A DNA stretch of 48,874 nt, from the NCBI GenBank assembly GCA_018713165.1, contig DVFR01000047.1:1-48874 (forward strand), written 5' to 3'. Shown piece by piece: positions 1 to 7,653 of this stretch. The stretch is from Candidatus Coproplasma stercoravium (GTDB taxonomy: Bacteria > Bacillota > Clostridia > Christensenellales > Borkfalkiaceae). The translations under genes were made by a program, and so were the position numbers. Numbering within the stretch: position 1 is the first letter of the stretch; each line of letters starts with the position of its first letter. The notes under the pieces were generated by a model. That model was not told where the DNA came from. It searched no databases and saw nothing but the letters and a program-made list of their open reading frames with translations.

Positions 1-80
1 ATCTTACTAAGCGGAGTTTTTTATGTCAATCTCTCTTAAATCTAAAGTTTTTTTCCACTGGCATAGCCAGTGGTTGTCTC

Positions 81-116
81 AAATAAAGCCTGCCGTAATT
101 TCGGCAGGCTTTATTT
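81..116. terminator. Bidirectional-type intrinsic terminator
   Basis: A perfect 15-bp stem starts AAATAAAGCC and closes over a 6-base loop, so it is followed by T-rich sequence on both strands. It probably ends transcription of a gene lying before the window. A smaller perfect hairpin (8-bp stem, 3-base loop) lies at 55-73. Confidence 0.7.
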
Positions 117-134
117 GTGGTTAATATAAAAAAA

Positions 135-160
135 TCCGAAAGAGAGCATATTCTTTCGGA
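135..160 (-). terminator. Terminator of the rsmG/SLOG transcript
   Basis: A 9-bp stem (TCCGAAAGA with TCTTTCGGA) is followed on the minus strand by a run of T. It lies about 90 bases past the stop codon of the minus-strand SLOG gene. Confidence 0.65.
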
Positions 161-249
161 CTTTTAAAATTTTTATCGCTATATATTACTGATTTTATGC
201 AAAAACACGCTGAAAAATTCAGTTAATTGCGGCATATATACGGGTCAAT

Positions 250-702
250 TTAAATTTCGATAACCTTCAGGCCCGTTTTTTTGGCATAGTTTACCGTATA
301 AAAAGTGCCGCCGCTGTTCTTCCTCAGATAGCAGACGAGAACGGAAGAATTATCGGCCATATATCTGTCGCGCGCAAACATGCAGTAGCGGTTGTATTTT
401 TCGGCAAAAACGCGTTTTTCGTCGCAATATCTGAGAATGTTCTCGTACCTCTCCCTGTCGGACGAAGAAAAATAATCGGCCTGCCCTTCGTAAGGTATGC
501 ACGCTACGAGCTTAACGCCGTATTTTTCTTTGAATTTTAATACCGTTTCAGCCGCGGCCAGGTCGAATCCTCGCGCCATTCCGCACAAAAAAGTATCAGT
601 GCCGCGCTTTATCAGGCTCTCCACCACCCTCTCCAAAAGGGCGCGGTCGAAGTCGGCGTCAAGTTCGCGGTGCCCCGAAAAGGAACAGGCATTATCTCTC
701 AA
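250..702 (-). CDS. SLOG-family protein (DUF1273/YpsA-like)
   Basis: 150 residues, predicted cytosolic. The N-terminal CSFSGHR motif followed by a glycine-containing strand-loop (CGMARGFDLAAAE, around residues 40-52) is typical of the SLOG Rossmann-like superfamily that includes YpsA/DUF1273. Members are thought to bind nucleotides or nucleotide-derived ligands, but the substrate here is unknown. The start is TTG, and its last two bases form part of the TGA stop of rsmG (TTGA overlap), so translation is probably coupled. A hairpin with a minus-strand T-run follows. The family call is firm at fold level; the physiological role is not known. Confidence 0.75.
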   Translation of the reverse strand: MRDNACSFSGHRELDADFDRALLERVVESLIKRGTDTFLCGMARGFDLAAAETVLKFKEKYGVKLVACIPYEGQADYFSSSDRERYENILRYCDEKRVFAEKYNRYCMFARDRYMADNSSVLVCYLRKNSGGTFYTVNYAKKTGLKVIEI

Positions 703-1376
703 AGCGGATTTTTCCTCTCTTTGCCCTGTCCGCGCGGATATTTCGCGGGAGTGGGCCTTATTTTTTTATATACGGCGAGCGTGCGCGCCCCAACGCCTTG
801 CGGCAGGTCGTAACTGTCGGTGCAGACGAGCTCCATTCCCAGAATTTTGGCCGCGTTTGCGGCCTCTTTTATTTCGTCTCCGGCCTCGCCTTTATACGCG
901 ATAAATATTCCCCCCACCTTTACAAGCGGGGCGCAGTATTCGAGCAGGGTATTCAGCCTCGCCACCGCCCTCGCGCAGCACACTCCGAACTTTTCGCGGT
1001 AAATTCCCTTTCCCGCGTCTTCTGCGCGCGCGTTCACAACCTCCACGCCCGAAAGAGCGAGCTCGCCCGCGGCGTACTTTAAAAACGCGCACTTTTTTCC
1101 GACGCTCTCAAAGAGAGTAAATTCAAGGTCGGGACGGCAGATTTTGAGCGGAAGCGAGGGGAATCCCCCGCCCGAGCCGACTTCCGCCACCGACGCGCCG
1201 CAGGGAAAGTATTTCTCTCCCGCAAGGCTGTCCCATACGTGCTTGATAAAGAACTCCTCCCTGCCCGTGATGGCGGTGAGATTTACCTTTTCGTTATAGT
1301 CTTTTACGAGCCCGTAAAACCTCTCAAGCAGCCCGTCTGCGCCCTCAGGCGGCACAAAATCATTTCTGTAATTCAA
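699..1376 (-). CDS. rsmG: 16S rRNA (guanine-527-N7)-methyltransferase RsmG
   Basis: 225 residues, normal length. It uses S-adenosylmethionine to methylate G527 of 16S rRNA. The SAM-binding loop reads AEVGSGGGFPSLPLK (about residues 64-78), preceded by the family motif FIKHVWDSL. The C-terminal 20 residues are basic and poorly conserved in type. The gene is divergent from dnaN across the origin candidate, and rsmG commonly lies near oriC in Firmicutes. It is the first gene of a two-gene minus-strand unit with the SLOG gene. Start: ATG preceded by AAGGTGAATTTTTGAATT, giving a modest Shine-Dalgarno. Confidence 0.95.
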   Translation of the reverse strand: MNYRNDFVPPEGADGLLERFYGLVKDYNEKVNLTAITGREEFFIKHVWDSLAGEKYFPCGASVAEVGSGGGFPSLPLKICRPDLEFTLFESVGKKCAFLKYAAGELALSGVEVVNARAEDAGKGIYREKFGVCCARAVARLNTLLEYCAPLVKVGGIFIAYKGEAGDEIKEAANAAKILGMELVCTDSYDLPQGVGARTLAVYKKIRPTPAKYPRGQGKERKNPL

Positions 1377-1379
1377 AAA

Positions 1380-1860
1380 TTCACCTTAAAAAGTTGATAA
1401 CATGTTTGATAACTTTATCCGTCTGTTCCAGATTATACCATTATTTTGCGGCATTTTCAACCGTTCTGAGCACTTTTTGCGGCATTTTATCAGAATTGTG
1501 AAACTGTAAATAACTTTATCAACACATGTGCAGAATTGTGGATAACGCCTTTTTCCGATGCGAAAAAATACATATTCATGCAAAATCCGCGCCCGTCCGA
1601 CATACTCCGCCGCGCTTTAATTCAACTTTTCCCCCGGTTTATCAACAGCTTTCCCACAGAGTTATCCACCCAAAATTTCACAGCGCTCATACGCGAAAAA
1701 AGCTCATTTAACTTGCTTTTTACCTCATTATTTGATATTATATTGCTGTAACAGCCGGAAGACGGCGGAGATTTGAAGAGTTATCCATAATTCCACCGCC
1801 TCTATTAATAATACTAAACCTATTTACTTTAATAAACAAGAATAAAACATAGAGAGAGGG
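1380..1860. other. Candidate replication origin (oriC)
   Basis: A 490-base non-coding gap between divergent rsmG and dnaN. DnaA-box-like 9-mers include a perfect TTATCCACA on the minus strand at 1537-1545. On the plus strand there are TTATCAACA at 1516-1524 and 1639-1647, TTATCCACC at 1662-1670, TTATCCATA at 1781-1789 and TTATCCGTC at 1415-1423. Weaker boxes on the minus strand lie at 1392-1400 and 1404-1412. An AT-rich stretch at 1700-1755 could serve as the unwinding element. Neighbouring dnaN, rpmH and rsmG support an origin call. Strand asymmetry could not be computed. Confidence 0.75.
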
Positions 1861-1865
1861 ATACA

Positions 1866-2969
1866 ATGAAAGTCGTTTGCGAAGGAATAAATCTGTCGGA
1901 GGCAGTGCTCAAAGTAGTAAAGGCCTGCGCCGTAAGGACAACCGTGCCCATTCTGGAATGCGTAAAGCTCACCGCACACAATGACGAGCTCACGCTCTCG
2001 GCCACCGACGGCGAAATTTCCATTCAGAAAACAATAAAGGCGGAAGTTTACGAGGAAGGCGAAACGTGCGTTCCCGGAAGATATTTTTCCGACTTCATCA
2101 AAAAGCTCGAGGGCGTCCAGATAACGCTCTCTGTCGAGGCGGGCAGGATGGAGATTGCCTATGCCGACTCGCAGTCGTACCTTCAGGTGCTCTCCGCGGA
2201 AGATTTTCCCAAAATAAGCACCGATATCAGTGAAAACAGCTTCAAAATGGCGGCCGCCGACCTCAAAAAGGTTATAAACGCCACTTCCTTCTGCTGCGCC
2301 ACCGACGATTCGCGCCCCAATTTAAAGGGCTGCCAGTTCGTAATTTCCGGCGGCAAGGTGTGCGTGACCGCGCTCGACGGGTTCAGGCTGGCGACAATCA
2401 CCGCGCCCGTAACTTCGGCTACCGCGGATATGGACATAATCTGCCCCGCGCGCACGCTCAACGAGATAGAAAAGATGATTCCCGCCGAGGGCGAGACCGA
2501 AATTTTCGTACAGAGGGGAATGATTCTCGTCTCCGTCGACGACACCGTGCTCACTTCCAGACTGTACGGCGGCGAGTTCATCAAAAAGGAGAACATAATT
2601 CCCAAAAACTTCTCCACCGTCGTAACCGTAGACAAGGCTGCTCTTAAAAGCAGCATCGAGAGGGCGGCGATTTTAGTCCGTTCGGATAAAAACAGCCTGA
2701 TAATCTTCGATATTTCCGCGGGACGCATCGAAATTTCGTCAAATTCCGAAATAGGCAACGTGCAGGAGCCCGTAAAGGCCGAAGTAGAGGGGCACGACGT
2801 GAGGATTGCCATGAACTCTAAGTTCATAACCGAGGCGGTCGGCGCGCTCGAAGAGGACAGGATAACACTCTCCCTCAACAGCCAGGTTCAGCCGTTTATA
2901 TGCTGCAACGCCGAAAATAAAGACGTGCTCTACTTAATTTTACCCGTAAGAACGGCAAATAACGCCTGA
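1866..2969 (+). CDS. dnaN: DNA polymerase III beta subunit (sliding clamp)
   Basis: 367 residues, the usual clamp length. Three repeated clamp folds are evident, beginning MKVVCEGINLSEAVLKVVKAC and ending in the typical C-terminal strand YLILPVRT. The ring-shaped dimer tethers the replicative polymerase to DNA. The start ATG follows a GAGAGAGGG ribosome binding site. In most Firmicutes dnaA lies directly upstream in the same direction; here only the DnaA-box region is present. A hairpin-free gap of about 30 bases then leads to the rpmH promoter. Confidence 0.97.
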   Translation: MKVVCEGINLSEAVLKVVKACAVRTTVPILECVKLTAHNDELTLSATDGEISIQKTIKAEVYEEGETCVPGRYFSDFIKKLEGVQITLSVEAGRMEIAYADSQSYLQVLSAEDFPKISTDISENSFKMAAADLKKVINATSFCCATDDSRPNLKGCQFVISGGKVCVTALDGFRLATITAPVTSATADMDIICPARTLNEIEKMIPAEGETEIFVQRGMILVSVDDTVLTSRLYGGEFIKKENIIPKNFSTVVTVDKAALKSSIERAAILVRSDKNSLIIFDISAGRIEISSNSEIGNVQEPVKAEVEGHDVRIAMNSKFITEAVGALEEDRITLSLNSQVQPFICCNAENKDVLYLILPVRTANNA

Positions 2970-2997
2970 CTTTAAGGCAAATTGCGTTCAATAACGC

Positions 2998-3027
2998 TTG
3001 ACTAAACTTAAAATTTGATTGTATAAT
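2998..3027 (+). promoter_or_regulatory. Sigma-A promoter for rpmH
   Basis: TTGACT, an 18-bp spacer, then TATAAT. The start site would fall near 3034, giving a leader that contains a 9-bp hairpin (3053-3081, ACAGCACGG with CCGTGCTGT). Confidence 0.7.
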
Positions 3028-3123
3028 TGTCAATAGCGTAAAAGACAAAAAAAACAGCACGGGTTTGCAATCCGTGCTGTATGGTAATTTAAAAAAACAA
3101 AACTAAAAAACGGAGATAAAAAA

Positions 3124-3258
3124 ATGAAACGTACTTATCAGCCCAAAAAGAGACAGAGAAGCAAAGTTCACGGCTTCAGAAAGCGCATGGCGTCGAACGC
3201 CGGCAGGAAGGTTCTGAAGAGAAGAAGAAACAAGGGCAGAAAGCATCTTTCGGCGTAA
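3124..3258 (+). CDS. rpmH: 50S ribosomal protein L34
   Basis: 44 residues, full length for the family: starts [18 protein letters not shown] and ends GRKHLSA, rich in Arg and Lys, with the invariant KRTYQP start. It binds 23S rRNA in the large subunit. A GGAG ribosome binding site lies 9 bases before ATG. The gene is very short, so automated calling can miss it. Unlike the usual arrangement it is separated from rnpA by 484 bases. Confidence 0.96.
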   Translation: MKRTYQPKKRQRSKVHGFRKRMASNAGRKVLKRRRNKGRKHLSA

Positions 3259-3742
3259 CGCCCTGTTCACGAAAAATCTTTTGCCTGCGGCAAAATCTTT
3301 TTCCGTGAGATAAAAATCTGGTCGTAACAAGGCTTAACGGCGGAAATTAATCCCGCCTTGCCTTGTTTCGGCGTTATTTCTTTAAAAATTTTATCGGGGA
3401 AACGGCTTTTCCTCTGTAAAATTTTTAATGCTCGCGCCGGCGCAGGACGAATGAGCCATTTCATAGCACAATGGACACCCATTGTGCGTGGCGAAATGAG
3501 AGGAGCAAACGCATATGTCAAAGCGTTTGCGGTGACAGAGCCGCCATACCATTACTTTAACGGCGGCGAGACGCCCTGCTTGCGCACATTATTTATTTAA
3601 GAAGTAATTCCGAATTACAGGCTCCCTTGTGTAAAGGGAGCTGGCGTGTGCAGTAAGCGCAGCGCGCGGAACACGGCTGAGGGATTGTGCCACATAAACC
3701 TCCCTTATATTTGCACGATACGGCGCTAACGGAGTGTTTTAA
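3259..3742. repeat. Repeat-filled gap between rpmH and rnpA
   Basis: No gene seen. Bases 3446-3545 hold a copy, in inverted orientation, of the long hairpin repeat also found at 9505-9590, 15108-15195 and 44148-44245; its stem here is CACAATGG/CCATTGTG. Bases 3618-3690 hold a solo copy of the DUF559-cassette right end (GGCTCCCTTGTGTAAAGGG through GAGGGATTGT). The words around 3575-3600 recur near 47365-47385. The gap interrupts a pair of genes that is normally almost contiguous. Confidence 0.75.
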
Positions 3743-4069
3743 TTGAAATACGCAAGGCTTAAAAAAAACACCGACATACAGCGGCTGTTCAAAAGAGGGA
3801 AGAGAGTGTTTTCGAATGCTCTCTCTGCCGTATATGTACCTGCCGACGGACTTAAAATGGCGGTAATCGTGTCGAAAAAGCACGGAAAAGCCGTAAAGCG
3901 GAACAGAATAAAGAGGCTCGTCCGGCAGGCGTTTTACAATACCTGCGCTCTCGTTCCGTGCGATATGGCAATAATAATAATGCCGAAAGTCGCTGCAGAA
4001 TACTCGCTCAAAGGCTTTGAAAGTTCGCTTAAAAGCTGCTACAAAAAAATGCAATGTACGCGCGCATAA
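3743..4069 (+). CDS. rnpA: Ribonuclease P protein component
   Basis: 108 residues. This basic protein partners the RNase P RNA in maturing tRNA 5' ends. The signature KRNRIKRLVRQAF (RNR motif, residues about 52-64) is intact. The start is TTG with ACGGAG 6-7 bases upstream; no ATG is available in a suitable place. It overlaps yidD by 16 bases, the usual coupling. Confidence 0.95.
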   Translation: MKYARLKKNTDIQRLFKRGKRVFSNALSAVYVPADGLKMAVIVSKKHGKAVKRNRIKRLVRQAFYNTCALVPCDMAIIIMPKVAAEYSLKGFESSLKSCYKKMQCTRA

Positions 4070-4344
4070 AGAGGATATACAAAAAATTGAGGCGCACGGT
4101 GTTCAAACCGTATATAAAGATGCTGTGCATGCGCCTTATAGTGTTTTACCAGCGCTATCTTTCGCGCGGGACGTGCATGTTCACGCCTACCTGTTCGGAA
4201 TATACCCTCCGTTCGATAAACAACAACGGCGTGATTTTGGGGATAATTCTCGGCGCGTGGAGAATTCTGCGCTGCAATCCCTTCACCAAGGGCGGGTACG
4301 ACCCCGCTTTTGAAAATTTTTTTAAGGTAAGGTGGGTGCTTTAA
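4054..4344 (+). CDS. yidD: Membrane protein insertion efficiency factor YidD
   Basis: 96 residues. The YidD core is clear: FYQRYLSRGTCMFTPTCSEYTLRSI followed by GAWRILRCNPFTKGGYDP, with conserved cysteines of the CxFxPTCSxY motif. It is thought to assist YidC-dependent insertion of membrane proteins from the cytosolic face. An N-terminal basic amphipathic stretch (residues 1-25) fits membrane association. It starts inside rnpA and precedes yidC by 21 bases. There is little Shine-Dalgarno, so coupling to rnpA is likely. Confidence 0.95.
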   Translation: MYARIKRIYKKLRRTVFKPYIKMLCMRLIVFYQRYLSRGTCMFTPTCSEYTLRSINNNGVILGIILGAWRILRCNPFTKGGYDPAFENFFKVRWVL

Positions 4345-4365
4345 CCCCGCTTTAAAATTTTAAAA

Positions 4366-5640
4366 ATGAATTTATTGGCAAATATTTCCGACGGATTCAT
4401 AAGCTTCATGGTCAAGCAGATAGAATCCATCGATTTAAACTGGATAGGCGATATAATCAAGTGGCTTATCGAAGGCGTCGGCATAACGGCGGTGGGCATA
4501 ATCATCTTCACCCTCGTTTTAAAGACGATAGTTATGCCGCTCGACGTATTCTCCAAGTTCAAAACCAAAAAGCAGTCGCTGATTATGGAGCGTATGCGCC
4601 CGCAGATGGAAAAGCTGCAAAAGCAGTACGCCAACGACAAGAACATGTATAACCAGAAGGTTATGGAGCTGTATAAAAAGAACGGCTACTCGATGCTGGG
4701 CATATGCCTGCCGACCATAGTCTCTCTCGTTATATTCATGGTAGTTTTCAGCCAGTTCTCCACCTATTCGCAGTACGCCAACCTTGAGCTGTACCGCGGA
4801 ATGGTTGACGCCTATAACGGCGTTGCGGCAAACTACGTTTACGACGATTCCGATTCGGGCAGCGACGGCTTTCTCATCGAAAGCACCGACAGCGACGGCG
4901 AAGTCGTTTACCGCGTCGATTTCGACAGGTTCGAAACTTACTACAACGCCCATATGACCGCAGAAATCGACGACAGCTACGAAGATTATATAGCCGGCTA
5001 CGACAGCGACGGCGACGGTCAGCTCACCGAGAACGATATGTTCAGGGCGGTTAAAAACTATATGGCGGGATTTGCGCGTCAGGCGGCCGCCGACTATTAC
5101 CACGCCGAAAAACAGGGCTTCATATGGGTGGGCAATATCTGGTATCCCGACTCTATGCTCAACAGGGAAGTGCCCAGTTTCGATAATTTCGTATCTTCGC
5201 TCTCGAGGGCGAGCAACCTCTCCAATTACGAGGAATCGTATAACGAAGTTACGGCCTATCTCACTGCCGAAAAAGAAGCTTACAACGGCTATTTCGTGCT
5301 CATAGTGCTCGCGATAGGCATGATGTTCCTCTCGCAGTTCGTCACAATGCGCATGCAGAAAGGAATGAACGAGCTCGGCACGGTAGACGGCAGCGGCAAG
5401 CGCACGAACAAATGGCTGCTCATTTTAATGCCCATAATCTACGGTATTTTCTCGTTCTTCTACAGTGCGGCGTTCTCCATATACATGGTTGTAAACACGA
5501 CGTACAGCTTTCTGACGACGATTATCGTAAACAAGGCGCTCGACAGAAAGTTCAAAAAACTCGAAGAGAGGCAGGAGCTCGACAGGTACCTGCATAAATC
5601 GGTCAAGACGGATAAGGGCAGAAAGGCAAAAAGAAGATAA
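4366..5640 (+). CDS. yidC: YidC/Oxa1-family membrane insertase with an EF-hand-like insert
   Basis: 424 residues, about 150 longer than common Gram-positive YidC. Membrane segments lie near residues 38-58, 110-131, 308-326 and 350-388 (the last probably two spans). An acidic insert fills residues 135-300, between the second and third segments, so outside the cell. It contains DSDGDGQLTEND at 213-224, which fits an EF-hand loop (D at 1, 3 and 5, G at 6, hydrophobic at 8, acidic at 12), plus a second D/S-rich run at 160-178. The groove arginine of typical YidC is replaced by Lys53 (VLKTIVMPL). The tail is basic (KGRKAKRR), as in ribosome-binding homologues. Function: inserts and folds membrane proteins, including ATP synthase subunits. 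Confidence 0.93.
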   Translation: MNLLANISDGFISFMVKQIESIDLNWIGDIIKWLIEGVGITAVGIIIFTLVLKTIVMPLDVFSKFKTKKQSLIMERMRPQMEKLQKQYANDKNMYNQKVMELYKKNGYSMLGICLPTIVSLVIFMVVFSQFSTYSQYANLELYRGMVDAYNGVAANYVYDDSDSGSDGFLIESTDSDGEVVYRVDFDRFETYYNAHMTAEIDDSYEDYIAGYDSDGDGQLTENDMFRAVKNYMAGFARQAAADYYHAEKQGFIWVGNIWYPDSMLNREVPSFDNFVSSLSRASNLSNYEESYNEVTAYLTAEKEAYNGYFVLIVLAIGMMFLSQFVTMRMQKGMNELGTVDGSGKRTNKWLLILMPIIYGIFSFFYSAAFSIYMVVNTTYSFLTTIIVNKALDRKFKKLEERQELDRYLHKSVKTDKGRKAKRR

Positions 5641-5663
5641 TCCGCGATAAGGAGTAGAATATA

Positions 5664-6569
5664 ATGGAAGAAAGCATGGAAAACGTATTTACCGGCAAAA
5701 CGGTGGAAGAGGCCGTTGCAGAGGGGCTTAAAGCTTTGGGCATAACCGAGGAGCAGGCAGAGATTACCGTGCTCGAAGAGGGCAAAAAGAAGCTCTTCGG
5801 TTCGATAAAGGCAAAGGTTCAGATAGTTAAAAAGGCCACCGACGGCGAGCGCGCCGCGGCGTTTATCGACGGACTTTTAAAAATACTCAAAATACCCGCT
5901 TTCAACGAAATCGTCTCCGACGACGAAAAAGTGGAGATTGAGATAAAAACGACCAACACCTCGGCGGTTATAGGCCGCAGGGGCGAAGTGCTCGACGCCA
6001 TTCAGTGTATAGCCGGCGCGGTTGCAAATATCGGCAGGGAAGAGTACAGAAGAGTTGTCGTCGACTGCGAAAAATATCGTGCCCAGCGCGAAGAAAAGCT
6101 TAAAGCGGTAGCCGTTGCAAAGGCGGCAAAGGCGGTTGAAAAGAAGAGGCGCGTGGCATTGGAGCCCATGAGCCCCTACGAGCGCCGCGTCGTTCACTCC
6201 GTTCTCGCCTCCAACGAAGAGGTAACCACCATATCCGAGGGCAAAGAGCCCATGCGCAGGGTGGTAATCATACCCAACAACGAGGTTCCTTTCGAGCGCA
6301 AGGAGAGGAATTTCAGCCGCGGCGGCAGGCAGTTCAACCGCGATAAGCGCGAAGGCGACAGAGGCGAGCGCAAATTCGGCGACAGGAAGCCCGGCGGCAG
6401 ACAGTTCAACCGCGACAAGCGCGAAGGCGACAGGCGCGAGAGGGGCGAAAGGGACAACAGAAACTCCCGTCCTCCCCGCAGTTCCGCTCCCCGCGGCAAA
6501 AAGCAGATATTTTTGGGGACGTATTTGGGAAATAGCGGCGCCTCTAATAAAGATAACAACGAGGAATAA
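5664..6569 (+). CDS. khpB: RNA-binding protein Jag/KhpB (EloR) with basic repeat tail
   Basis: 301 residues. Domain order: Jag-N (about 1-52, ending KKKLFGSIKAKVQI), KH (about 75-150, with IGRRGEVLDA at 103-112) and R3H (about 152-212, with R174-x3-H178). The tail (213-301) is rich in Arg, Gly and Asp and contains two copies of GGRQFNRDKREGDR; it is probably disordered and RNA-binding. Homologues help control cell elongation and division through RNA. Ribosome binding site AAGGAG lies 9 bases before ATG, and the gene follows yidC by 23 bases as in many Firmicutes. mnmE and mnmG, often next, are not seen. Confidence 0.92.
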   Translation: MEESMENVFTGKTVEEAVAEGLKALGITEEQAEITVLEEGKKKLFGSIKAKVQIVKKATDGERAAAFIDGLLKILKIPAFNEIVSDDEKVEIEIKTTNTSAVIGRRGEVLDAIQCIAGAVANIGREEYRRVVVDCEKYRAQREEKLKAVAVAKAAKAVEKKRRVALEPMSPYERRVVHSVLASNEEVTTISEGKEPMRRVVIIPNNEVPFERKERNFSRGGRQFNRDKREGDRGERKFGDRKPGGRQFNRDKREGDRRERGERDNRNSRPPRSSAPRGKKQIFLGTYLGNSGASNKDNNEE

Positions 6570-6590
6570 GCTCCGTTAAACTTTGCATAA

Positions 6591-6720
6591 GCTTCGTATA
6601 ACTTTGTCGCGTTTGCGGGTTCGTTCAGTCACTTACCTCTAAGTAAGCTCCTTCACGACTTCCGCACGCTTCTCGTTCTACTCGCTTCTTCAAAGTTATG
6701 GTGGCGTGTATAATGCGGCA
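6591..6720. repeat. Post-stop dispersed repeat, copy 1
   Basis: Starts about 20 bases after the jag stop. Shares the core CAGTCACTTAC-CTCTA-AGTAAG (small hairpin), CTTCACGACTTCCGCACGCT and a CTCGCTTCTTCAAAGTTATG end with copies after the genes ending at 14071, 22726 and 47020. A tail-only copy (GCTCGCTTCTTTAAAGTTAT to the same GTATAATGCGGCAG end) lies at 7353-7394. Confidence 0.65.
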
Positions 6721-6742
6721 GAAAAATGCTCGCGCGCCGACT

Positions 6743-7275
6743 TGCCTCCCTTGTGTAAAGGGATATATCTTCATCGAGCCCCCCTTGTGTAAAGGGGGTA
6801 TACCCTCACGAGCCCCCCTTGTGTAAAGGGGGGAATTAAAGGGGGGATTGTGCCCCATTAATAATCATGGATAGAAAACACAACAAGTCGCTCGTAAAAT
6901 ATGCCTCTAAGCTCCGCAAGGAGATGACAAAGGAAGAAAGGCATTTGTGGTATGATTTCCTACGTTGCTATCCTGTAAAGTTTCTCCGTCAAAAGATATT
7001 GGGTAAATTTATCGTCGATTTTTACTGTGCAGATGCCGGTCTGGTAATTGAACTTGACGGTTCACAACATTATACAGACTGCATTGAACAGTATGACGAG
7101 GAGCGGACAAAGTATCTTAACGGGTACGGAATAACTGTTGTAAGAATATCAAATTTAGATATAATTAATAATTTTGAGGGTGTTTGCGTTTACATAGACA
7201 GTTTAGTAAATGATTTACGCAAGTAACAATCCCTCAGACGGCTTCGCCGCCAGCTCCCTTTACACAAGGGAGCCT
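6743..7275. mobile_element. DUF559 cassette 1 (repeat end - nuclease gene - repeat end)
   Basis: Left end: three hairpins in tandem built on CCCCTTGTGTAAAGGGG, the last followed by GGGGGGATTGT. The nuclease gene comes next. Right end: CAATCCCTCAG begins on the base after the stop codon, followed by a small hairpin and GCTCCCTTTACACAAGGGAGC. The two ends are inverted versions of each other. Another left-type hairpin lies at 7291-7330. That the unit moves as a whole is inference, based on a second copy at 20601-21137. Confidence 0.65.
6867..7226 (+). CDS. DUF559 (PD-(D/E)XK-like) endonuclease-domain protein
   Basis: 119 residues, full length. Typical DUF559 features: LRKEMTKEERHLWYDFLR, then FLRQKILGKFIVDFYCADAGLVIELDGSQH. 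The D of VDF and the E-x-D of IELDG fit the metal-binding residues of a Vsr/PD-(D/E)XK-type nuclease core. The C-terminal half (YDEERTKYLNGYGITVVRISNLDI) is also standard. No good ribosome binding site is seen. The reading frame is intact and the stop abuts the right repeat end exactly, so gene and repeat seem to have travelled together. Cellular role unknown; a mobility or repair nuclease is inference. Confidence 0.85.
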   Translation: MDRKHNKSLVKYASKLRKEMTKEERHLWYDFLRCYPVKFLRQKILGKFIVDFYCADAGLVIELDGSQHYTDCIEQYDEERTKYLNGYGITVVRISNLDIINNFEGVCVYIDSLVNDLRK

Positions 7276-7290
7276 GTGACGCGGATTAAA

Positions 7291-7330
7291 GCCCCCCTTG
7301 TGTAAAGGGGGGAATTAAAGGGGGGATTGT
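7291..7330. repeat. Solo left-end hairpin of the DUF559 cassette family
   Basis: GCCCCCCTTGTGTAAAGGGG followed by GGAATTAAAGGGGGGATTGT, identical in type to the hairpin just before the nuclease gene. The same form recurs at 47391-47430 in the ATP synthase operon. Confidence 0.75.
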
Positions 7331-7424
7331 GCAAAGCGAAGAGGGGAATTTTGCTCGCTTCTTTAAAGTTATGGCGGCGTGTATAATGCGGCAGAAAATA
7401 TTTATATGCGACAGACAATCTCTT

Positions 7425-7524
7425 TGTCATTTCGAGCGAAGTCGAGAAATCTCGGAGCGCAGCGACTGACAAAGAGAGAGATTTCTCCCCTCCATTTACT
7501 TTGTTCATTTCGGTCGAAATGACA
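7425..7524. repeat. 100-bp inverted-repeat element (TGTCATTTCGA family)
   Basis: Ends TGTCATTTCGAGCGAAGTCG and, inverted, CGGTCGAAATGACA, with inner arms GAGAAATCTC/GAGATTTCTC. No coding capacity. Half copies (TCGGTCGAAATGAC, GCGCGAAATGACA) occur near 15387 and 44403. Similar elements are, from recall, common in many bacterial genomes and may be MITE-like. Confidence 0.65.
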
Positions 7525-7584
7525 GGGTATGGGTATAACCAAAAAAACAATCAACTTAATTTTCACCGCCGCAACAGCGGCGTG

Positions 7585-7632
7585 ATTCGGAAGGTTTTCG
7601 GCTCAACACTTCCATATAAAAAAACCGAAGGA
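7585..7632 (+). promoter_or_regulatory. preQ1-I riboswitch aptamer
   Basis: Stem P1 is GGAAG (7589-7593) with CTTCC (7609-7613). The loop contains TTCGG (7597-7601), which can pair with CCGAA (7625-7629) in the downstream tail ATATAAAAAAACCGAAGGAG, giving the H-type pseudoknot typical of preQ1 class I. The conserved A-rich tail and the loop CTCAACA fit. It lies upstream of queT, a preQ1/queuosine-precursor transporter, which is a known class target. Confidence 0.85.
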
Positions 7633-7653
7633 GAATACTGACTAAGTATTGTT

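Noticed and set aside
1386-1751. Short open frames in the origin region (both strands)
   Set aside because: No start signals or family; they fall across DnaA boxes and AT-rich DNA.
6743-6852. CRISPR-like array (three spaced repeats of about 35 bp)
   Set aside because: Repeats are hairpins with almost identical or very short spacers, no cas genes, and the same units occur singly all over the window.
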